From: Imperialibacter sp. EC-SDR9
GTDB taxonomy: Bacteria; Bacteroidota; Bacteroidia; Cytophagales; Cyclobacteriaceae
DNA: 64,000 nucleotides
NCBI RefSeq assembly: GCF_902498805.1
Contig: NZ_LR701597.1
Coordinates: 1 to 64,000 of the forward strand
Direction of reading: 5' to 3'
A program made the translations under genes and the position numbers. Numbering within the stretch: position 1 is the stretch's first letter; the number at the start of each line of letters is the position of its first letter. Below, in pieces: positions 40,791-49,953 of this stretch. Under the pieces are notes generated by a model. The model ran no database searches. It had not been told where the DNA came from and saw nothing but the letters and a program-made list of their open reading frames with translations.

Positions 40791-43523
40791 ATGATTAAAG
40801 TAAGGTTCAATATTGACTACAGAACGGTTTGGGGCCAACGCCTTTTCATTTGCGGCTCGGCGAAAAGCCTCGGCTCCTGGGATGAGGCCAGGGCTGTTCC
40901 TTTGGTGCCAACTGGAGGCGACCAGTGGTCGATAGCGGTTGAAATGGATGAAGCCGAGGGTAAATCCTTTGACTATAAATACTACCTGCTTGATGAGAGA
41001 TTTGGCACTACGGAATGGGAATTTGGCAACAAGCGAAGACAGGCTGTGGACGCAAGTCGGCATAAGACTGTTGAGGTGCGGGACTACTGGAGGCCTTCGA
41101 CTAATGATCAGAATCTATTGAACACTTCGCCCTTTATGCAGGCTTTTTTTAGGCAAAAGGGGGCACCAAAGAAGGAAGCGCTTGGAACTCAAGGCTTGTC
41201 TTACCGTCTGCAACTTAGGTTACCCAGGGTTGGGGAAGACTACCAGGTGGGAGTGATAGGAAACCACAAAGTGCTGGGCGAGTGGAAGGAAGGGAAGGTG
41301 GTGCTTATGAGTAATGCTCAGTTCCCGGTATGGGAATTGGATGTGTACTTTGCTTTGGAAGAGCTTCCCGTTGAGTATAAATATGTCCTTTACAATACGA
41401 AAACCAAACGAGTTGAAGAATGGGAGGGGGGTGAGAATCGCTACCTGCCACGAAGTGTTTCGGCGCAAGAAGGCGGGCTTACTATTCAGGCCGATGAGCA
41501 CTTTCGGTTCCAGTCGGGCAACTGGCGGGGCGCCGGGGTGGCCATTCCCGTTTTTTCATTGCGGTCAGAGTCTGGCACGGGCGTAGGTGAGTTTGAAGAC
41601 ATCAAAAAGTTGGTCGATTGGTCTGTTAAAACGGGCAACAAACTTATCCAGGTACTTCCTGTTAACGACACCATAGCTTCTCACACCTGGGTAGACTCTT
41701 ATCCATACGCCGGCATTTCAGTCTTTGCTCTTCACCCCATTTATGTCAATCTCCAGGCAATGGGAGCGCTCAGTGACGGCAAGAAGCAGAGGGAATTTGA
41801 TAAAAAGAGAATAGCGCTGAACCGCCTCGATCATGTCGATCATGAGCAAGTGATGAATACCAAAGCTGAGTATTTTAAGCTTGCCTATGCTGAACACAAA
41901 GAGGTTGTTTTGAAAAGTAAGGAATTCAAAACGTTCTTTGCTCAAAATGGACACTGGTTGCTTCCTTATGCGGTATTCTCATGCCTGCGAGACAGGTTTG
42001 GCACGCCTGACTTTAGTCAATGGCCACAATATTCGGTCTATTCTGAAAAGGAAGTCGCCAAATTTGCTGACCCGAGGCAAAAGCACTATGATGATGTTGC
42101 CATCCACTACTTTATCCAGTTTCATCTCGACAAGCAGCTCAAGGAGGCCACTGCCTATGCCAGGCAGAAAGGCGTGGTGCTCAAAGGTGATATTCCTATC
42201 GGGATATTCCGAAATAGCGTGGATGCATGGATAGCACCCAGGCTCTACAACATGGACTCCCAGGCGGGCGCACCGCCGGATGATTTTTCTGTTACAGGGC
42301 AAAACTGGGGCTTTCCAACCTACAACTGGGAGGAGATGGCCAAAGATGACTATGCCTGGTGGAAAGAACGTTTAAAGAAAATGGCGGACTACTTTGATGT
42401 ATTCCGTATCGATCACATCCTTGGCTTTTTTAGAATTTGGGAAATACCCATGCACGCAGTGGAAGGGCTTTTCGGGCACTTTAACCCCTGTTTGCCGTTC
42501 AGCGTTGACGAGTTGGGCAATTGGGGCTTGCAATTTAACAAAGAGCGGTACTGCGAGCCATATATAAGGGCTTATATGCTCTCAGAGATTTTCGGCACAC
42601 ATAGCGGCAAAGTAAAGGAGACTTATCTGGAGGAATTTGAAGAGGGTAAGTATCGTTTTAAGGAGCAATACAATACTCAACGGGCGCTTAGTGCTCGTAT
42701 TGAAGAAATAAAGCAGAGCGGCAATGCTGATGATGAGCATTTGATTTGGTTGCGAAGTCAACTTTTCAGGCTGCATGCGGAAGTGCTTTTCCTGCCGACT
42801 GATGATGCAAGTATGTTCAACCCGAGAATTGGATTTCACAGTACCTATAGCTACAGAGATCTCGACGACCAAAGCAAAGAGGTGATGAACAGGCTGTATG
42901 TTCATTATTTCTACAAACGGCACAACGATTTTTGGAAAGACAGGGCCATGGAAAAGCTCCCTGCACTGAAGGCAGCTACTAATATGTTGATATGTGGCGA
43001 GGATTTGGGTATGGTTCCCGAAAGCGTTCCGGGCGTTATGGCTGAACTGCAAATTCTCAGTCTTGCTGTGCAGCGCATGCCCAATAACCCAGACTGGGAG
43101 TTTTGGCCTCCATCTCAAACCCCTTACTTGTCGGTTACTACTACCTCAAGTCATGATACATCTACTTTGAGAGGCTGGTGGGAAGAGGACAGGCAGGAGG
43201 TTCAAAGATTCTTCAATTCTATTTTGAAGCAGGCAGGCGAAGCTCCTATTCACTGCGAGCCATGGATCGCTTCGGAAATTATCCGGCAACATATGGAAGC
43301 ACCCGCAATGTGGGCAATTTTCCCAATTCAGGACTTGCTTGCAACGGATGAAAGGCTCCGGAGAGCTTCTCCGGGCGAAGAAAGAATTAATGTACCTGCC
43401 AACTCTCAGCATTATTGGAAATACAGACTTCACCTTACACTTGAGGAACTGCTTAAGGAAGGTGATTTTAGCAATTATTTAAGAAAACTTGCTGACGAAT
43501 CTGGAAGAATACGCCCATACTAG
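40791..43523 (+). CDS. malQ: 4-alpha-glucanotransferase, DPE2 type with two CBM20 domains
   Basis: A cytosolic GH77 amylomaltase of 910 residues that transfers glucan segments between maltooligosaccharides and releases glucose. ATG 40791 begins MIKVRFNIDYRTVWGQ; the TTG nine bases upstream is rejected. Two starch-binding CBM20-like domains lie at about 1-105 (CGSAKSLGSWDEARAVPL) and 125-235 (VGVIGNHKVLGEWKEGKVV). GH77 follows with FDVFRIDHILGFFRIWEIP (nucleophile Asp), LICGEDLGMVP (acid/base Glu) and TTSSHDTSTLRGWW (third Asp). This domain order matches plant cytosolic DPE2 and its bacterial relatives rather than short E. coli MalQ. A TATATTTG box lies at 40656-40663. Confidence 0.95.
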   Translation: MIKVRFNIDYRTVWGQRLFICGSAKSLGSWDEARAVPLVPTGGDQWSIAVEMDEAEGKSFDYKYYLLDERFGTTEWEFGNKRRQAVDASRHKTVEVRDYWRPSTNDQNLLNTSPFMQAFFRQKGAPKKEALGTQGLSYRLQLRLPRVGEDYQVGVIGNHKVLGEWKEGKVVLMSNAQFPVWELDVYFALEELPVEYKYVLYNTKTKRVEEWEGGENRYLPRSVSAQEGGLTIQADEHFRFQSGNWRGAGVAIPVFSLRSESGTGVGEFEDIKKLVDWSVKTGNKLIQVLPVNDTIASHTWVDSYPYAGISVFALHPIYVNLQAMGALSDGKKQREFDKKRIALNRLDHVDHEQVMNTKAEYFKLAYAEHKEVVLKSKEFKTFFAQNGHWLLPYAVFSCLRDRFGTPDFSQWPQYSVYSEKEVAKFADPRQKHYDDVAIHYFIQFHLDKQLKEATAYARQKGVVLKGDIPIGIFRNSVDAWIAPRLYNMDSQAGAPPDDFSVTGQNWGFPTYNWEEMAKDDYAWWKERLKKMADYFDVFRIDHILGFFRIWEIPMHAVEGLFGHFNPCLPFSVDELGNWGLQFNKERYCEPYIRAYMLSEIFGTHSGKVKETYLEEFEEGKYRFKEQYNTQRALSARIEEIKQSGNADDEHLIWLRSQLFRLHAEVLFLPTDDASMFNPRIGFHSTYSYRDLDDQSKEVMNRLYVHYFYKRHNDFWKDRAMEKLPALKAATNMLICGEDLGMVPESVPGVMAELQILSLAVQRMPNNPDWEFWPPSQTPYLSVTTTSSHDTSTLRGWWEEDRQEVQRFFNSILKQAGEAPIHCEPWIASEIIRQHMEAPAMWAIFPIQDLLATDERLRRASPGEERINVPANSQHYWKYRLHLTLEELLKEGDFSNYLRKLADESGRIRPY

Positions 43524-43737
43524 CATTTTAAGGCCAATACTCGTACCTTTTGTTCAAACTCTTTTTCTTAGCTTGTCAGATTGTTCTTTGGCTTTTTAGC
43601 ATCAATGGTGTCTTTCCGGCATTCAAATTATTTCAAACTACCCAATTTGGCAAAAGGCAATAGTTGGGTTGGAATAACTTAAAAGAATTTGTTTCAGCAG
43701 AAAACACCAAGCAGGGTGGGGCGATGCGGTTTCATTA

Positions 43738-43783
43738 ACTTGTTAAAAAAGGGAAATGTTCTGCCTACCCTTTTTTAACAAGT
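43738..43783. terminator. Long perfect hairpin, likely bidirectional terminator
   Basis: Stem ACTTGTTAAAAAAGGG / CCCTTTTTTAACAAGT, 16 bp without mismatch, loop of 14 bases, with the A/T run inside the stem. It lies between malQ (plus, ends 43523) and a small minus-strand gene ending at 43803. The rest of 43524-43802 shows no gene. Confidence 0.6.
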
Positions 43784-43802
43784 AAACTTTCAGCAATATG
43801 TA

Positions 43803-43961
43803 TTATTTGCCGCCTCCGACCCAGCCACCCTGTCCACCATCGTCTGTTTTAATAATTCGCAACGATTGCTTTGGTTTTTTGGTAGATGAGGATGAAGTTG
43901 TTGAAGGCGAAGCAAAATAGAGGCCTAGAGAAAGAATCAAGAAGAAAATATACTGTGCCAT
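43803..43961 (-). CDS. Small secreted or membrane peptide, hypothetical
   Basis: 52 residues from ATG 43961: an N-terminal hydrophobic stretch (AQYIFFLILSLGLYFA), a Ser/Thr run (STTSSSSTKK) and a Gly-rich tail (TDDGGQGGWVGGGK). It could be a signal-anchored small protein. I recognise no family. Its position beside a strong hairpin and the plausible signal segment support it; its short length and low complexity argue against. Confidence 0.4.
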   Translation of the reverse strand: MAQYIFFLILSLGLYFASPSTTSSSSTKKPKQSLRIIKTDDGGQGGWVGGGK

Positions 43962-44125
43962 AATCTCATTGGTTAAGTTAAGTGAATTACACGCCTCGAA
44001 GATGGTGGAATACCTACTATCCATTTACGACAGTTTGTAACATTTGCTAACTATAAAAAATTTAGTAGTTTACGGTATAAAGTCGGTGAAATTCCTCCTG
44101 AAGCTTAAAATTTGAAGTGTTCACT

Positions 44126-45646
44126 ATGAATGAGATCAAAAAAATAGTCAGAATTGTAACAAACAGAGTCAAAAAAAATGTTTCTCTTATCGATGTTGTA
44201 AATAATGGAGACAACCCAGGTAAAGAGCAGCAACTGTTTAATAGCATACAAAGTGGTGTTTACACGACAGATGATGACGCTGCTTTTGGGATGTATGGCA
44301 CAAATGGCACAGACCAACGCTATAGGATGCTTAAATCCAGATTGCGTACCAAGCTGAATAACCTTTTGTATTTTGCTGATTTTAATGACTCGAGGGGTAA
44401 CATTAGCTTTCCTTTTGAGCAGGAATGCCACAGTCATATTTTCAGGGCCAAGATACTTTACAAGGAAGGAGAATATGAACTCGCTGAAAAAAGTATAAAA
44501 AAGGCACTGACCATCTCCAAGGAATCAGAGTTTACTGACCTGACACTGATCGGTCTGAAGATGTTGAGAATAATATATTCCGAGTCATTTCGCCCGAACC
44601 ACCTAAGAAAAGCCATTGGACAGATAAAAAAATACGAAGTGATCAATCGACTAGAGGAGGAGTCGCTTGATATTTTTTATCTAAAATGGATGCAATTGGG
44701 CAAGTCTGTGCATTCGAGGAAAGTACACCTGGAGTCCACCATTAAGGCGGTGGAAGTTCTTAGGAAATTATGGGAGAAAGGAGGCTCGTACGCACTTTTT
44801 GAAAACTATTACAGGCTTCGGTTGTGGACAAATGAGCTTTTAGGCGACTACAGCAGTGTTGTTGCAATTACTGAGGAGGCTTATGATTTGGTGAATAAAG
44901 GTGCTGTAAATCCATTGAGGTTTGACATGCGTCACCACGTTTACACTCGCACCTATGCTTGTTTGAGGGCCAAGGACTACGATAAGGGCATTAAATATGC
45001 TGAGGAGGGGATGAACCACATATCAAGGTCTTCGAGGAACTGGTTCTCTCACATGGAGAACTACGTACTGCTGGCGCTTCACAATAAGAACTATCTTTTG
45101 GCCGATGAAGTGATTAGCCAGGTAACCAGAAACCCCTATGTGGACAAAATTAGCACTCAGTCGAAGGAAAGGTGGGAGCTATACAAGGGATATTTATATT
45201 TTATAATGCCTGATCGGAATGTGGAAGACGTTCTGAGCTTTAAGGATATCTATGAACGACTTCCTTTCTACAGTCAAGACAAACAGGGATTCATGGTAGC
45301 GATACTCATTTTAGAGTTTATGGACTTTCTTAAGAAAGACAGGCTTGATCTGGCATTGACCAAGTTGCCCAACTCTGAGCGCTACATTTACAGGTACTTA
45401 AACCAAAACCCGGAAAGTCAGAGGGAGAAACTATTTCTTAAACTTATCTCCATTATTGTGCAGTGTAGCTTCAATCCCGACATGGCAGCCAAAAAAGGCA
45501 AGCGGTATTTGGAGCGGCTCAAAATTACCCCTGAGCCGGGTGATGCTTTTGCTGAAGTTGAAATTGTTCCTTACGAGCAGCTTTGGGATATTTTAATGGG
45601 ATTCATGACAAACGCACATGTGAAGCTAGACTTTGCCAAGAAATAG
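44126..45646 (+). CDS. Helical-repeat (TPR-like) protein of unknown function
   Basis: 506 residues from ATG 44126 (a GTG nine bases upstream is possible). No signal peptide or membrane segment. After a basic N-terminal helix comes a conserved-looking block (FNSIQSGVYTTDDDAAFGMYG, YRMLKSRLRTKLNNLLYFADF), then repeated helix pairs with TPR-like spacing, for example AKILYKEGEYELAEKSIKKALTIS (about 108-131) and YACLRAKDYDKGIKYAEEGMNHI. It probably acts as a protein-interaction scaffold in the cytosol. The gene is alone, divergent from a small peptide gene and convergent with a DoxX-like gene. Function not assigned. Confidence 0.75.
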   Translation: MNEIKKIVRIVTNRVKKNVSLIDVVNNGDNPGKEQQLFNSIQSGVYTTDDDAAFGMYGTNGTDQRYRMLKSRLRTKLNNLLYFADFNDSRGNISFPFEQECHSHIFRAKILYKEGEYELAEKSIKKALTISKESEFTDLTLIGLKMLRIIYSESFRPNHLRKAIGQIKKYEVINRLEEESLDIFYLKWMQLGKSVHSRKVHLESTIKAVEVLRKLWEKGGSYALFENYYRLRLWTNELLGDYSSVVAITEEAYDLVNKGAVNPLRFDMRHHVYTRTYACLRAKDYDKGIKYAEEGMNHISRSSRNWFSHMENYVLLALHNKNYLLADEVISQVTRNPYVDKISTQSKERWELYKGYLYFIMPDRNVEDVLSFKDIYERLPFYSQDKQGFMVAILILEFMDFLKKDRLDLALTKLPNSERYIYRYLNQNPESQREKLFLKLISIIVQCSFNPDMAAKKGKRYLERLKITPEPGDAFAEVEIVPYEQLWDILMGFMTNAHVKLDFAKK

Positions 45647-45718
45647 CCTGTTAGCCAAGTGCCTAAGAAAGTGGGGGCTAGCTGGACAACACGGGCTTTT
45701 AGCTGATTATTTGGGTGT

Positions 45719-46219
45719 CTAATTTTTCCTTTCTGTTACGTCAGGCACAGCGTATTTCGACACTTTGCTCCCAAGGTTCTTATAAAGCACCATCAAGGCA
45801 GAAAGAATAATCAGATTCTTGAAAATGTATTGTCCCACTATTGACAAGCTGAACGGATCTTGGTTAAAGGCGTACTTTGGAAGAATTATCAATGGGAGAA
45901 AGGTGCAGCACATGTGCCAGATGGTTATTAAGATGGTTGCTCTGGCTTTAAAATTGATAATCAGTGCCACTCCAATCATGGTTTCCATAATTGCGAGAAC
46001 AATACATGCGGCATTCCCTGAGAGGACATCGAATGTGATGATACAGATGGTGTCTTCGGCGAGCTGTTCCGCAGGACTATACTGTGGAAAGAATTTTAGC
46101 AAGCCAAAAGCAGTGTATATAAGCCCAATGCTGATTCTCAAAAAATCAAAAGCGTACTTATCGAGCAATTGTATCCATTTTGTCTCAATTCTCTCTAATT
46201 GCACTAATACCCTTTTCAT
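45719..46219 (-). CDS. DoxX-like membrane protein
   Basis: 166 residues with four predicted membrane helices (FLRISIGLIYTAFGLLKFF; AACIVLAIMETMIGVALII; ATILITIWHMCCTFLPLIIL; IFKNLIILSALMVLY). The first-helix pattern with GLLKFFPQYSPAEQLAEDT resembles the DoxX/YkgB families of small inner-membrane proteins, some of which are redox-linked. No partner gene lies beside it. The physiological role is unknown. Confidence 0.7.
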   Translation of the reverse strand: MKRVLVQLERIETKWIQLLDKYAFDFLRISIGLIYTAFGLLKFFPQYSPAEQLAEDTICIITFDVLSGNAACIVLAIMETMIGVALIINFKARATILITIWHMCCTFLPLIILPKYAFNQDPFSLSIVGQYIFKNLIILSALMVLYKNLGSKVSKYAVPDVTERKN

Positions 46220-46418
46220 ACATTGTCTAAAGCCAGATAATTGAATTTTTCCGACTTAAACTTAATGAAATAATCAAAAAGACCCATTTTTCGGGCTTAT
46301 GACTTTCGTCAGGCCTGATGAGACGCCGAAATTTGCCGCTCACAACTATCAAAAGGCATAGGTATATTTTTAGTAGCTGCGGTGAAGGTGTTGAGATATT
46401 TTGTAACTAAAATCGAAT

Positions 46419-47621
46419 ATGGGAAGCAATCTTGAAGCGCTTACTTCTAAAAAACGCCTTGTATCACTTGATGCACTGAGAGGCTTTACCGTTGTGGCTA
46501 TGATCATAGTGAATGTGCCTGGCTCTTGGAGCCATGTTTACTCACCATTGTTGCACAGCCCTTGGCACGGCGCTACACCAACGGACCTCGTTTTTCCTTT
46601 CTTTTTGTTTATCGTCGGTGTTTCTATTGCGCTGGCTTTTGAACGGCAGCTTGATCAGGGGAAGAGTAAAAAAGAGCTGGTGAAAAAAGTGATTGTGCGG
46701 GCTTTAAAAATATTCGCTCTTGGCATTTTTCTGTGGATGTTTCCAAAATTTGACTTATCAAACATTCGGATTCCCGGCGTGCTTCAACGTATCAGTATCG
46801 TTTTTCTAGCCTGCTCGCTGCTGTACCTTTACGGCGACTGGAGAGCTCAGGTAAAGTGGGCAGTCGGTCTCCTTGTTGGGTATTGGGCAATAATGACTTT
46901 TGTGCCCGTTCCTATCGATGAGGTGATTCAGCAAGCGCTCGGCACAGGAGAGACTTTGCGGAGTGGAGGTATGGTGCCAGTGGAAGGAATAAAGCAGATT
47001 GGCGAAGGGTTTATTGCAGGCAACTATGAACCAGGGACGAACATGGAGTCCTGGCTTGACCGCAGGCTGGTGCCTGGCAGGCTGTGGGAAAAAAACTGGG
47101 ATCCTGAGGGCTTTCTAAGTACGTTTCCTGCGATAGGGACTGGCATTGCTGGCATGTTAGCCGGAAGGTTGCTGTTGAGTAAGCTGGATGCAGACAAAAA
47201 AGTAATTTGGTTGTTTTTCGCAGGATTTTCTGCCTTTGTGGCCGGTAATGTATTTGATTGGTTTTTCCCCATCAATAAGCACATCTGGACCAGCTCCTAT
47301 GTCTTATATGCCGCTGGTTTGGCAGCCATGTCGCTAGCCTTTTTCGTCTGGCTGGTAGATGTTCAGGGCAAAGTGAGCTGGACAAAGCTCGGTGTCATAT
47401 TTGGCTCCAACGCTGTGGTGGCCTACGTCCTTCATGGTGTGATCTTGAAATTGCTGGCATTGGCCAATATCCCATTAAGAAGCGGTTTTTTTGAGGGTCT
47501 GGTCGCAGTGGGGATTCCGGAAAAACTCTCTTCTCTCATTTGGGCACTGTTCTATTCGCTAATTATTTGCTTTATACCCGTCTATTTTCTCTACAAAAAG
47601 AAGATTTTCATTAAGCTTTAA
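46419..47621 (+). CDS. NagX-like acyltransferase (DUF5009/HGSNAT family)
   Basis: An inner-membrane protein of 400 residues with about ten helices. The start RLVSLDALRGFTVVAMIIVN and the motif PWHGATPTDLVFPFFLFIVG, with its invariant His, mark the heparan-alpha-glucosaminide N-acetyltransferase-like family, whose bacterial members (NagX) are tied to amino-sugar use. It would acylate a sugar using a cytosolic acyl donor. It is a single gene, convergent with a DUF6588 gene. A possible hairpin GGTGACT/AGTCACC (47645-47697) lies between them. No amino-sugar gene is adjacent, so the substrate is open. Confidence 0.85.
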   Translation: MGSNLEALTSKKRLVSLDALRGFTVVAMIIVNVPGSWSHVYSPLLHSPWHGATPTDLVFPFFLFIVGVSIALAFERQLDQGKSKKELVKKVIVRALKIFALGIFLWMFPKFDLSNIRIPGVLQRISIVFLACSLLYLYGDWRAQVKWAVGLLVGYWAIMTFVPVPIDEVIQQALGTGETLRSGGMVPVEGIKQIGEGFIAGNYEPGTNMESWLDRRLVPGRLWEKNWDPEGFLSTFPAIGTGIAGMLAGRLLLSKLDADKKVIWLFFAGFSAFVAGNVFDWFFPINKHIWTSSYVLYAAGLAAMSLAFFVWLVDVQGKVSWTKLGVIFGSNAVVAYVLHGVILKLLALANIPLRSGFFEGLVAVGIPEKLSSLIWALFYSLIICFIPVYFLYKKKIFIKL

Positions 47622-47698
47622 CACGCCAGTTCGCAACTGAGTATGGTGACTAGTTGCATGCGTTGTACGACCGGCGGAGCGGTAACTGCCAGTCACCT

Positions 47699-48712
47699 CT
47701 ATCTAACACTCACACCGACACCCATTGAGAGTGTGTTGTATTTTTGAACTGTGTAGTCGGCATTAATAGTAATGATTGCCAGGTTTAGTTTGACACCCAC
47801 TGTCGCTCGTGGGCTGAAATTACTGAACTTAAAATCAATGGGGTCGACCAGTGGCTGTAGCGAGCTTTCGATTTCATAGCTGCCGTCGAGCCTCACTCTT
47901 GTAAATGCTCCGTTCAATCCAACTCCACCATACAGTGTGATAATTTTTACGAAGTCTTTGCTGCCGAGCACTTGTAATGTAGCTCCCTTCACGCTTAATC
48001 TGGTCACGTTACCAGGAGTGTTAATATCGGGTGTAGTTTCGACAGAAATCCTGCTGAAACCAGCAAGAAGAGACAGTTCGAAAGGTGCAAATGCGAAGGC
48101 AGGCACGTGTTGCTTCATGTCATGAAGAATACCGAAACCGAGCATGCCTAGTTTCACTTCCGTATCACCGTTTTTATAGGTATAAGTTGGTATCGTTCTG
48201 ATTTTCAAATCTGTTTCTTTGATCAAGCCTAATCCGGCTTGTATCATTGGGGCCGGAACCGCATTGAACCCGATAACCTCTTCCATTCCCAGACCTGTAG
48301 GGCTTGAAAACGTCACTTCACTTTCTTGCTGACCCTCATTGAAAACGATTTCCGGAATATCATCGGCATCTAGATTGGGGCCAAAAATTGTCGGCAGTTG
48401 ATCTTTGCTTGGATCGGCAAGCGTCACGTTTGAGTAGTCGTTTGGATTAAACGTGAAAAAAGTGGCCTTTTCTGGCACATAAGCAACCGATAGCGACAGT
48501 GTAACATCAAACCCCAGGGGTTGGTGGGGTTTGGCGGTATTAGCCCAGTTGTTGGTAAGCCCATAGCCGAAACCCAAAAAAGCGGGCTCAAAGTAATTTT
48601 TCAACAACTCTTCTGCATCATCTACACCACCCTCGATGAAGACGTCCAAGCTTTGGGATTGGCTCAAGAATGGAGCATACACAAGAGTAAAAAATAGTAT
48701 TAGCTTTTTCAT
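47699..48712 (-). CDS. DUF6588-like outer-membrane beta-barrel protein
   Basis: 337 residues from ATG 48712 with a signal peptide (LILFFTLVYAPFLSQSQS). The mature part has alternating hydrophobic/polar strands, LGFGYGLTNNWANTAKPHQPLGFDVTLSLSVAYVP at the N-terminus and many aromatic-ended strands, ending with MGVGVSVR, consistent with an outer-membrane barrel. The pattern resembles the Bacteroidota family DUF6588. It follows the lipoprotein gene at 48727 with a short gap, so the two are probably co-transcribed. Function unknown. Confidence 0.7.
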   Translation of the reverse strand: MKKLILFFTLVYAPFLSQSQSLDVFIEGGVDDAEELLKNYFEPAFLGFGYGLTNNWANTAKPHQPLGFDVTLSLSVAYVPEKATFFTFNPNDYSNVTLADPSKDQLPTIFGPNLDADDIPEIVFNEGQQESEVTFSSPTGLGMEEVIGFNAVPAPMIQAGLGLIKETDLKIRTIPTYTYKNGDTEVKLGMLGFGILHDMKQHVPAFAFAPFELSLLAGFSRISVETTPDINTPGNVTRLSVKGATLQVLGSKDFVKIITLYGGVGLNGAFTRVRLDGSYEIESSLQPLVDPIDFKFSNFSPRATVGVKLNLAIITINADYTVQKYNTLSMGVGVSVR

Positions 48713-48726
48713 AACCAAGTGGGTGA

Positions 48727-49278
48727 TTAATACCTTACTCTTAAGGTAATGTTGTAGTAAAGTGTAAAAGTGAAGTTGAGATCGGAGGTGGGTACCTCAG
48801 CGAAATCAAATGTGAGCGTGTTGTCTACTTCCTTATAGGTTGTAAGGATTTGTTTAATCGTGCCGGCCTCAGCGTCATTCACGCCAGCAGGTTTTTCTGA
48901 GGTGTTTTGAAGTTTGCCTGTGATTGCTAAAACACTACGCTGTTGAGTGACTTCCGAGGCTACACTCAGACTTATTTCATCCAGTTCCACCTCTTCTTCA
49001 GCCGAAACATCGGTGATGGAATAAGTAACGGAATTGACGGTTACTGCGTCTGACTCAGCCAGGTCAGATAAAGCATCCTTGAAGGCGCTGACGTCGGACA
49101 GCCGAAAAGTCTGAGTAAACGCTGGAGGATTTATTTCGACGCCGGGATCATTTCCAGGGACAGCAACTCTAAAGATAATGGGAACATTCCGTGTAATATT
49201 GAAGCCAATTCCCGCATCGCCGCAGCTTGCAAACATTAGAAGCAAGAACGGGATTGATGACCAACAAAATCTTTTCAT
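48727..49278 (-). CDS. Hypothetical lipoprotein, partner of the DUF6588 gene
   Basis: 183 residues, lipobox LMFASC near residue 19. The mature part is strand-rich (IIFRVAVPGNDPGVEINPP; NFTFTLYYNITLRVRY) and acidic in the middle (AEEEVELDEIS). No family recognised. The TAACTTTT box upstream is one mismatch from the -7 consensus. It lies 15 bp upstream of the barrel gene. Confidence 0.65.
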   Translation of the reverse strand: MKRFCWSSIPFLLLMFASCGDAGIGFNITRNVPIIFRVAVPGNDPGVEINPPAFTQTFRLSDVSAFKDALSDLAESDAVTVNSVTYSITDVSAEEEVELDEISLSVASEVTQQRSVLAITGKLQNTSEKPAGVNDAEAGTIKQILTTYKEVDNTLTFDFAEVPTSDLNFTFTLYYNITLRVRY

Positions 49279-49398
49279 TACATTCTGATTAAAAGGACGG
49301 TACCTAAAAGTTAAAAAAAGGAAATAGTTAAACGAATATACTAAAATATTCGATTCTGTAATCTTGGGGTGGTTTTGACCAGATATATATTTTGCTCA

Positions 49399-49941
49399 CT
49401 AGTCGTCCAGATTAGCCTGATACCAATCTTCTATCGAGTTAGCCGTTTTTTCTGTAACTACCTTCTGATCAAATTTTGACTGGAGGTTGCTGATTGCCCG
49501 TGTGACCATGGCATGAGAAATAGATTCTTCCTCCCTTATCCCAAGGCGTGCGACTAGTGTCTTTAGTTTGTCGCCTCCCATCTTCATGAAAATAGGGCTT
49601 TCAAGGTGAGATAGTGTCTGAATGTTGGTCTTTGAATGTTGCTCAATGTTGTTGATAAGGGTTGTGTACGGGCCTGATAAAGGATAAAGCTCGGCCACAT
49701 ACGCTTTATCCGATATCATTTTCTTATCAGCATCTTTCCAGTTTATTAGTTTTATCGACTCAGCCCCTGCCGCATTAAGAAGTGCTTGTAACTCCTTGCC
49801 TGTTTCTTCGAAGAAATAGAAAATAGCGGATGGAGATTGCATGGCATCGGCTATCAGCCATTTGTATAACTGCACTTTTGAGGTGAATACCACTATCGCT
49901 GGTAGTTCTTTGCTTTTCTCCCTTTTAAAAAAAGAAAACAT
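49399..49941 (-). CDS. Hypothetical cytosolic protein next to the GH63-like gene
   Basis: 180 residues, no signal peptide. It starts MFSFFKREKSKELPAIVVFTSKVQLYKWL with AGAGG-type sequence just upstream of the ATG. The alternating strands and helices (AIVVFTSKVQLYKWLI; AIFYFFEETGKEL; ESIKLINWKDADK) suggest an alpha/beta Rossmann-like fold without visible nucleotide motifs. It starts 12 bp after the glucosidase stop and is surely in the same transcript. Function not recognised. Confidence 0.65.
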   Translation of the reverse strand: MFSFFKREKSKELPAIVVFTSKVQLYKWLIADAMQSPSAIFYFFEETGKELQALLNAAGAESIKLINWKDADKKMISDKAYVAELYPLSGPYTTLINNIEQHSKTNIQTLSHLESPIFMKMGGDKLKTLVARLGIREEESISHAMVTRAISNLQSKFDQKVVTEKTANSIEDWYQANLDD

Positions 49942-49953
49942 CCTCTATAGGGT

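Noticed and set aside
47645-47697. Possible hairpin GGTGACT / AGTCACC between convergent genes
   Set aside because: A 7-bp stem with a loop of about 39 bases and no T-run; too weak to call as a terminator.
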